Shown here in pieces: positions 58,619-64,000 of a stretch of DNA of 64,000 bases. Positions within the stretch are counted from its first letter, which is position 1. Each line of letters starts with the position of its first letter. The DNA lies in NCBI RefSeq assembly GCF_000744655.1, contig NZ_JQMJ01000004.1:2666001-2730000 (forward strand), written 5' to 3'. The DNA is from Streptacidiphilus rugosus AM-16 (GTDB taxonomy: Bacteria; Actinomycetota; Actinomycetes; Streptomycetales; Streptomycetaceae). Both the position numbers and the translations under genes were made by a program. Below the pieces are notes generated by a model. It searched no databases, was not told the origin of the DNA, and worked only from the letters and a program-made list of their open reading frames with translations.

Positions 58619-59266
58619 TCAGGCCAGGCGCCTGCGGACACGTTCCAGCTCCCTCGCCGGGAACGCCTCGGCGACGAGCAGACGCGGCAGCAGGTCCGGC
58701 TCAAGCGTCAACGCCCGGAAGGAGAGCGCGATCGTGACGTCGTGGTCGGGCCGCTGCAGGACCTCCACGCTGTCGCCCGCGCGGATCTCGCCCGGCTGGA
58801 GCACCCGCAGGTAGGCGCCCGGCCTGGCGGCCTCGGTGAACCGCCTGATCCAGCCCTCACGGCGCAGCCGGCCCTGGAAGGTCGCACACGGGATCCGCGG
58901 ACAGGACACCTCCAGCACGACGTCCGACCCGATCCGCCAACGCTCGCCGATCAGCGCCTCGTTGACGTCCAGCCCCGCGGTGGTGAGGTTCTCCCCGAAC
59001 TCGCCGTTGCGCAACGGACGGCCCAGCTCCGGCTCCCAGCCGTCGAGGTGCTCGCGGGCGTAGGCGTAGACCGCCTGGTCGTCGCCGCCGTGGTGCTTGA
59101 CGTCGTACACCCGGTCACCCGCGAGCCCGACCGCGCCGGTCCCCTTCGGGCCCGGCGTGCAGACGGCGACCGGCCCCTCGACGGGCCGCTTGTCGATGCC
59201 CGTCGCCTCCAGCCCCTTCCACGGGTTGGGGCGGGGTCGGCCGACGTTGACGGAGAGCAGCTTCAT
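58619..59266 (-). CDS. MOSC-domain protein (YiiM-like)
   Basis: The protein has 215 aa from ATG 59266. YiiM-like features are MKLLSVNVGRPRPNPWKGLE, GTGAVGLAGDRVYDVKHHGG, DQAVYAYAREHLDGWEPELG, NGEFGENLTTAGLDVNEALI, the Cys in VSCPRIPCATFQGRL and RRLVLQ-like LRVLQPGEIRAGDSVEVL. YiiM acts in molybdenum-dependent reduction of N-hydroxylated compounds in E. coli. It is convergent with the PPTase gene and is the second MOSC gene in the window. Confidence 0.93.
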   Translation of the reverse strand: MKLLSVNVGRPRPNPWKGLEATGIDKRPVEGPVAVCTPGPKGTGAVGLAGDRVYDVKHHGGDDQAVYAYAREHLDGWEPELGRPLRNGEFGENLTTAGLDVNEALIGERWRIGSDVVLEVSCPRIPCATFQGRLRREGWIRRFTEAARPGAYLRVLQPGEIRAGDSVEVLQRPDHDVTIALSFRALTLEPDLLPRLLVAEAFPARELERVRRRLA

Positions 59267-59334
59267 GGAACGTGACGCTACGGGTCCGGTCGCGCCCCCG
59301 CGAATCGATTTCCAGATGCTCCGTGACCTGCGAT

Positions 59335-59364
59335 GGGGCCCGCCGGTTCCCGCCGGCGGGCCCC
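59335..59364 (-). terminator. Hairpin after the alpha-galactosidase gene
   Basis: GGGGCCCGCCGG (59335-59346) and CCGGCGGGCCCC (59353-59364) form a perfect 12-bp stem with a 6-nt loop, about 55 bp past the alpha-galactosidase stop on the minus strand and before the MOSC gene. Confidence 0.8.
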
Positions 59365-59419
59365 ACCCGTTCGCGCCACGCCCCACACGCAGGCGAACCC
59401 TCGGATCAGGTCTGGATCA

Positions 59420-61519
59420 TCAACTCTGGGCGAAGCCGGAGAAGTCGGACTCGCCACGGGTGCCGTCGCTGTGCGAGCTGGTGAACACTCCGACGTCCTG
59501 CGTCGCGGCGGTGCCGGGAACGGTCACCTGACCGACCTGGGTCCAGCTGCTGTCGTCCGTCGAGTAGAAGCCGGTGAAGACGGGCCCGTTCCGGACCAGC
59601 TTGAGCCAGGACGGGTAGACCGCGCTGCCGCTGCCCTGGTCGGCCGGCGCGCTGTTCGAGTCGAGCTGTCCGTCGCCGTCGCTGTCCCACTGCAGGACGT
59701 AGCCCTTGCCGGGGGCCTCGGCCAGGATCAGGTAGCCGGGCGAACTGTCCGCCGCGGTGATGTCGTTGCGCACCATGATGCCCGCCTTGGCCCAGTCGCT
59801 CGTCGCGGCCTGGGCGGTCAGCTCGACGACCGTCGTCGAGCCGTCGTGCTCGGCGCCCGGCCGGTAGACCGCGCTGTACTGGTCGGTGCTGCCGTAGAGG
59901 TCGGCGCCCGCGCCGTCGATCGCGAGGTCGCCGCCCAACTGGCCGAAGACGGCGGTGGTGTCGGTGAAGGTCCGGAACGGCGCCTGCACCGTGGAGGGGA
60001 CCTCGGCGAGGTTGGGCGAGCCGAGCTGCTCCGTCCCGCCGGGCCAGTGGGCACGGGCCGTGCCGGTCAGGGTGACCTTCGCTATCGGCGCGCTCGGGAT
60101 CGCCGGCGCGGTGACCCTGAAGGCGGCGATCGCCATCCGGCCGCCGCCCACCCTGGCGAAGTGCACCGCCGTGAGCGGCTTGACGGTCCATCCGGTGGGA
60201 GCCGTGATGCCGAGCCGCAGGTCGGTGACGGCGGCGGCGCCGTCGTCGGTGTAGGTCGAGGTGACCGTGGCGGAGCTGCCGCTGGTGAACTCCGGTGCGG
60301 TCGTCTCCAGCACGGAGGCGGGTGCGAGGGCGCCGGGTCGGTCCGTGGGCGTCACCCGGTACATGACCGTTCCGTGGCCGGGCACCGAAGCGGCGATGGT
60401 TCCGGCGGCGCCCGCCGAGGTGCTGCTGTGCGCCCAGAGATCCCGCAGCACATACCCCTTGGCCGCGGGCAGGCCCACGGCCGCGGCGCTGGTCGCGATG
60501 GTCGCCCGGCCCGCGTTCTCGTTGAACAGCGTCACGGCGACGCTGCCGTCGGCCAACGGCTTGGCCAGGACGTCGTGGCCGCCCGCGAGGGTGACCGGGG
60601 TACCCTGCCGGCCGAGCCGGTCCTGGTCGACGGCGATGACCTCGCGGTTGGCGTAGATCGACAGGGTGTCCGCACCGGCGGTGCGCAGATCGGCCCCGGA
60701 GATCAACGGGGCGGCCATCTCGGCCCAGAGGGAGAACTCGCTGCGGTCCTCGGCCGCGGTCATCCCGTTACCGACCTCCAGCATGTCCGGGTCGTTCCAC
60801 GCCCCCGGCCCGGCCCCGGCGGCCAGCTGCACGTTCTGGTGGAAGTTCCAGAGCATGTCGCCGAAGGAGGGGTCGATGTCCCCGGTGGTGCGCCAGAGGT
60901 TGCCGACGCCGGAACCCCAGGAGGCGACGTTCTCGTTGCCCCAGTTGCACAGGCTGTAGACGATGGGCCGGCCGGTGGCGGCCAGGGCGTCGCGCATGGC
61001 GGTGTAGCGCTGGAGCGAGGGGACGCCCTGGTTGTAGCAGTTGTCGTACTTGAGGTAGTCGACGCCCCAGGAGGCGAAGCTCGCCGCGTCCTGCTGCTCG
61101 TGGCCGAGGCTGCCCGGATAGCCGGCGCAGGTGAGCGTGCCCGCGCTCTCGTAGATGCCGAGCTTGAGGCCCTTCGCGTGGACGTAGTCCGCGACGCCCT
61201 TGATCCCGTCGGGGAACTTGACGGGGTCGGGAACCAGCGCCCCGTTCGCGTCCCGACTGTGCGTCAGCCAGCAGTCGTCGATGTTGACGTAGGTGTAGCC
61301 GGCGTCCTTGAGACCGCTTGCGACGATCTTGTCGGCGGTCTGCTCGACCAGTTTCTCGCTGACGTCGCAGCCGAAGGCGTTCCAGTCGTTCCAGCCCATG
61401 GGCGGGGTGAGCGCCAGCCCGTTGTCGAGCGCGACCGCCGGGGTGGCGGCCAGGGGAACGGCGGCGAGTGACGCCGCGGAGAGTGCGGTCGCGACCAGCG
61501 CGGCCCACGTCTTGCGCAT
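59420..61519 (-). CDS. Secreted GH27 alpha-galactosidase with C-terminal accessory domains
   Basis: The protein has 699 aa from ATG 61519. The signal peptide is MRKTWAALVATALSAASLAA, cleaved near AVA. The GH27 barrel (about 35-320) has LTPPMGWNDWNAFGCDVSEK, YTYVNIDDCWLTHSRDANG, the nucleophile Asp in VDYLKYDNCYNQG, and the acid/base Asp in WNDPDMLEVGNGM with SEFSLWAEMAAPLISGADLR. A beta domain (about 320-415) follows, then a NEW3-type Ig-like domain (about 420-510) and a C-terminal jelly-roll of about 180 residues (VFGQLGGDLAIDGAGADLYG, WAKAGIMVRNDITAADSSPG). It removes terminal alpha-galactose outside the cell and is divergent from a sugar importer that may take up the product. Confidence 0.95.
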   Translation of the reverse strand: MRKTWAALVATALSAASLAAVPLAATPAVALDNGLALTPPMGWNDWNAFGCDVSEKLVEQTADKIVASGLKDAGYTYVNIDDCWLTHSRDANGALVPDPVKFPDGIKGVADYVHAKGLKLGIYESAGTLTCAGYPGSLGHEQQDAASFASWGVDYLKYDNCYNQGVPSLQRYTAMRDALAATGRPIVYSLCNWGNENVASWGSGVGNLWRTTGDIDPSFGDMLWNFHQNVQLAAGAGPGAWNDPDMLEVGNGMTAAEDRSEFSLWAEMAAPLISGADLRTAGADTLSIYANREVIAVDQDRLGRQGTPVTLAGGHDVLAKPLADGSVAVTLFNENAGRATIATSAAAVGLPAAKGYVLRDLWAHSSTSAGAAGTIAASVPGHGTVMYRVTPTDRPGALAPASVLETTAPEFTSGSSATVTSTYTDDGAAAVTDLRLGITAPTGWTVKPLTAVHFARVGGGRMAIAAFRVTAPAIPSAPIAKVTLTGTARAHWPGGTEQLGSPNLAEVPSTVQAPFRTFTDTTAVFGQLGGDLAIDGAGADLYGSTDQYSAVYRPGAEHDGSTTVVELTAQAATSDWAKAGIMVRNDITAADSSPGYLILAEAPGKGYVLQWDSDGDGQLDSNSAPADQGSGSAVYPSWLKLVRNGPVFTGFYSTDDSSWTQVGQVTVPGTAATQDVGVFTSSHSDGTRGESDFSGFAQS

Positions 61520-61828
61520 GCCTGCTCCAGGATCCGTAGGGGTCCGTCAGGGGTGGTTCACGGCCCGCCAAGCGAAGCAAAGTCAACAGCATCCGTCAAT
61601 AACAAACACAGCCGCGTTCAACCTCTGGCGCAGTGTGGCATGTGCCATTACACTCACGCCGCAGCAAAGCAGCAGCTCAAGCCCGACTCTCCTTGCGGAG
61701 TCCAGGGCGACACTGCCACGCACCCGGAACCAGCCCTTGTGTCAACGTACTTGACACAAATTTTGATCGTTCTAATATCTGCAGGCCAACGTTTGTTTGT
61801 GCATTTTTGTTTGAGACTCGGAGGGGAC
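61520..61828. promoter_or_regulatory. Divergent regulatory region with sigma-70-type promoter and operator
   Basis: The 309-bp gap separates the alpha-galactosidase and the sugar-transporter operon. TTGACA (61751-61756) and TAATAT (61773-61778), 16 bp apart, form a near-consensus promoter for the transporter. GTGTCAACGTACTTGACAC (61739-61757) is an inverted repeat with 7-bp arms covering the -35, a likely repressor site. The leader after it is AT-rich with repeated GTTTG (61789-61814), unusual for this genome. A good GGAGGGG stands before the ATG. No small gene is seen. Confidence 0.72.
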
Positions 61829-63130
61829 ATGTCGGTCACACGACGCGGACTGCTGCGCGGGGCACTGCTCGGAGCGGGCGCGATCGCGCTGCCCAGCGCG
61901 CTGACGGCGTGTGGGAGCAGCAGTGGGAGCGGCGGTTCCGCCGGTGGCGCCGCCGGCAAGACGGTCAGTTTCGGCTCCAACGCCGCAGTGCCGCAGCCGA
62001 AGGGGGCCTACCAGTCGCTCTTCGCCCAGGCACAGCGGGAGACCGGGCTGACGGTCGACGTCAACTGGGTGGACCACAACACCTTCCAGCAGAACATCAC
62101 CACCTACCTGCAGGGCAACCCGCAGGACGTGTTCAACTGGTTCGCCGGCGAGCGCATGGAGTTCTTCGCCGGCCAGGGGCTGCTGCACGACGTCGACGAG
62201 GTCTGGGCCGGCATCGGCGGCAACTACACCGAGGCGATGAAGGCCCAGAGCAAGGGCCCTGACGGTCACTACTACTTCGTGCCCTTCGACTACTACCCCT
62301 GGGCCGTCTACTACAGCAGGAGCCTGTGGCAGGCGAAGGGGTACACCGAGCCCACCACCTGGGACGAGTACATCGCACTGGCCAGGAGGATGAAGCGCGA
62401 CGGGCTGATCCCGATCGCCTTCACCGACAAGGACGGCTGGCCCGCGATGGGCACCTTCGACTACCTCAACATGCGCATCAACGGCTTCGACTTCCACGTC
62501 GAGCTGATGCGCAAGGGCGACCGGTGGAACTCGCCCCAGGTCAAGGCGGTCTTCGACCAGTGGGCGCAGCTGATCCCCTTCTACTCCCCCGGCTTCATGG
62601 GTCTGACCTGGCAGGAGGGCGCACAGCAGATCCTGAACAAGCAGGCGGGGATGATGGTGCTCGGACTCGACCAGATCGGCACCGTCTTCACCGGCGACAA
62701 GGCCGCCGACCTCGGCTTCTTCGCCTTCCCTGAGATCAACCCGAAGTACGGCCAGGACGCGGTCGAGGCGCCGATCGACGGCTTCATGATGTCCCACTCC
62801 CCCAGGAACCACGACGGCGCGGTCAGGCTGCTGCAGTACCTCGGCACCGCCCGGGCCCAGCAGACCTGGCTCGGCTCCAACCCTGCGGACATCGCCACCG
62901 CCGACGGGGTGGACGCGAGCAAGTACACCCAGGCCCAGGCCGACTCGGTGAAGCTGATCCAGAAGGCCGCCCACATCTCGCAGTTCATGGACCGCGACAC
63001 CCGCCCGGACTTCGCCGACCCGGTGATGCTGCCGGCGATCCAGCAGTTCCTGAACCATCCCAAGGACGCGGCGTCGATCATCGCGAGCATCGACAAGCAG
63101 GCCACCTCGATCTGGGCCGGCAACGGATGA
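61829..63130 (+). CDS. Sugar ABC transporter substrate-binding lipoprotein
   Basis: The protein has 433 aa from ATG 61829 behind GGAGGGGAC. The N-terminus has twin Arg (SVTRRGLLRGALLGAGAIAL) and a lipobox (ALTACGSS), so Tat export and lipid anchoring are likely. The family 1 binding fold shows TVSFGSNAAVPQPKGAYQSL, FQQNITTYLQGNPQDVFNWF, YYFVPFDYYPWAVYYSRSLW, TTWDEYIALARRMKRDGLIP, DGWPAMGTFDYLNMRINGFD and GFMMSHSPRNHDGAVRLLQY. Aromatic residues suggest a sugar ligand, plausibly an oligosaccharide related to galactoside use given the divergent alpha-galactosidase. Its stop overlaps the permease start. Confidence 0.94.
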   Translation: MSVTRRGLLRGALLGAGAIALPSALTACGSSSGSGGSAGGAAGKTVSFGSNAAVPQPKGAYQSLFAQAQRETGLTVDVNWVDHNTFQQNITTYLQGNPQDVFNWFAGERMEFFAGQGLLHDVDEVWAGIGGNYTEAMKAQSKGPDGHYYFVPFDYYPWAVYYSRSLWQAKGYTEPTTWDEYIALARRMKRDGLIPIAFTDKDGWPAMGTFDYLNMRINGFDFHVELMRKGDRWNSPQVKAVFDQWAQLIPFYSPGFMGLTWQEGAQQILNKQAGMMVLGLDQIGTVFTGDKAADLGFFAFPEINPKYGQDAVEAPIDGFMMSHSPRNHDGAVRLLQYLGTARAQQTWLGSNPADIATADGVDASKYTQAQADSVKLIQKAAHISQFMDRDTRPDFADPVMLPAIQQFLNHPKDAASIIASIDKQATSIWAGNG

Positions 63131-64000
63131 CACGCCGCCTCTCCGTACGGGACCGGATCACCCTGGGTCTCATGGCCGGCGTGCCGCTGCTGCTGACCAC
63201 CGCCCTGGTCTGGCTGCCCGCGCTGCTCTCGGTCGTGCTCTCCTTCGCCAGCTGGCCCGGCATCGGCGGGGTGGAGAACATCCACTGGGTCGGGCTGCAG
63301 AACTACCGGAACATCCTCACCATCTATCCGCCCTTCCAGCCGGCCGTCGAGCACAACCTGATCTGGCTGGTGGTCTTCTTCTGCGTGCCGGCTCCCGTCG
63401 GGCTCTTCCTGGCGACGCAGTTGGACAAGCAGATGCGGGGCTCGCGCCTCTACCAGAGCGTGCTCTTCCTGCCCGTGGTGCTGTCACTGGCACTGATCGG
63501 CTTCATGACCGAGCTGATCTTCTCGCCCACCCAGGGCCTGCTCAACAACCTGACCGGCCACGCCAGAGGCTCGTCGGTGGTGGACTGGCTGGGTGATCCG
63601 CACCTGAACATCTGGGCGGTGCTGCTGATGGCCTGCTGGCGGCAGACCGGCTACGTCATGATCATGTATCTCGCCGGGCTCAAGTCGGTGGACCCCTCGC
63701 TGAAGGAGGCGGCCGCCCTGGACGGCGCCGGCGGGCGGCAGACCTTCCGCCACGTGGTCTGGCCCGCGCTGCGGCCGATCAACGTCGTGGTGCTCGTGAT
63801 CACCGTGATCGAGTCGCTGCGCGCGTTCGACATCGTCTACGTCATCAACCGCGGCACCAACGGTCTGGAGCTGCTCTCCGTCCTGGTCACCGACAACATC
63901 GTCGGCGAGGCCAGCCGCATCGGCTTCGGCTCCGCGCTGGCGACCATCCTGCTCGTGATCTCGATGGCCTTCGTCATCCCGTATCTCTTCAGCACCTTCC
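63127..64000 (+). CDS. MalF-type sugar ABC permease (3' end outside window)
   Basis: The reading frame starts at ATG 63127 (ATGA overlap) and is open to the window edge, 291 codons, lacking only the C-terminus. TM1 is GVPLLLTTALVWLPALLSVVL. ENIHWVGLQNYRNILTIYPP, YQSVLFLPVVLSLALIGFMT and the EAA loop KEAAALDGAGGRQTFRHVVW with P after it are typical of MalF/UgpA permeases. It forms the transporter with the preceding lipoprotein; a second permease probably follows outside the window. Confidence 0.93.
   Translation, partial: MTRRLSVRDRITLGLMAGVPLLLTTALVWLPALLSVVLSFASWPGIGGVENIHWVGLQNYRNILTIYPPFQPAVEHNLIWLVVFFCVPAPVGLFLATQLDKQMRGSRLYQSVLFLPVVLSLALIGFMTELIFSPTQGLLNNLTGHARGSSVVDWLGDPHLNIWAVLLMACWRQTGYVMIMYLAGLKSVDPSLKEAAALDGAGGRQTFRHVVWPALRPINVVVLVITVIESLRAFDIVYVINRGTNGLELLSVLVTDNIVGEASRIGFGSALATILLVISMAFVIPYLFSTF

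Overview
The window is about 72% G+C (estimated by eye) with strong G/C third positions, many GTG starts and many ATGA/GTGA start-stop overlaps. It encodes a PknG-type kinase cluster, a DUF574-type S-adenosyl methyltransferase and long two-gene FtsX-like permeases. Together these point to a Streptomycetaceae chromosome (Streptomyces, Kitasatospora or Streptacidiphilus); the genus cannot be fixed from the sequence. I see no rRNA, tRNA, phage, transposase or CRISPR array.

Layout. (1) 1-11.9 kb, leftward: a non-canonical Pst-like locus. It has a YegP-like protein, PstC, a PstA permease fused in one reading frame to a PstS-like binding protein, two more periplasmic-binding-protein-like surface proteins, an Ig-repeat/WxL-like secreted protein and a DUF916-Ig fusion cut by the window edge. 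No PstB ATPase is present in the window. (2) 12.2-22.7 kb, rightward: a signalling cluster matching the mycobacterial GlnX-GlnH-PknG logic (four-TM sensor, amino-acid-binding protein, coiled-coil protein, PknG-like kinase), extended by a PP2C phosphatase, a VWA protein and an FHA protein. The kinase, phosphatase and FHA protein all carry paired zinc-ribbon motifs. (3) 22.8-30.7 kb: truncated haemoglobin GlbO, then two very large FtsX-type permeases and their ATPase, which has an AbrB-like tail. (4) 30.9-40.1 kb: a RibD-like protein with reversed domain order, divergent from two CusA/CzcA-type RND transporters separated by a miniature adaptor lipoprotein. A 110-bp tandem repeat array at the second junction forms a chain of overlapping mini-ORFs ending in the second RND gene.

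(5) 40.1-42.6 kb: a TetR regulator divergent from an SDR and an HSL-type hydrolase, with a clear palindromic operator between them. (6) 42.4-47.3 kb, leftward: a complete urease operon ureABCFGD with a possible GlnR box upstream; ureD runs antisense into the hydrolase gene. (7) 47.6-59.3 kb: mixed housekeeping and accessory genes, including a coupled small-peptide/Cys-rich pair, S4 protein, methyltransferase, MmcQ/YjbR, cupin, AIM24, a membrane-fused molybdopterin oxidoreductase, two MOSC proteins, a GH8 glycosidase with a palindromic operator, and an ATP-grasp/PPTase pair. (8) 59.4-64 kb: a secreted GH27 alpha-galactosidase divergent from a sugar ABC transporter (lipoprotein and MalF-type permease, the latter cut by the window edge).

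Functional themes are nutrient capture and sensing: phosphate-like uptake, amino-acid sensing through a PknG module, nitrogen release from urea, and extracellular polysaccharide or galactoside use.
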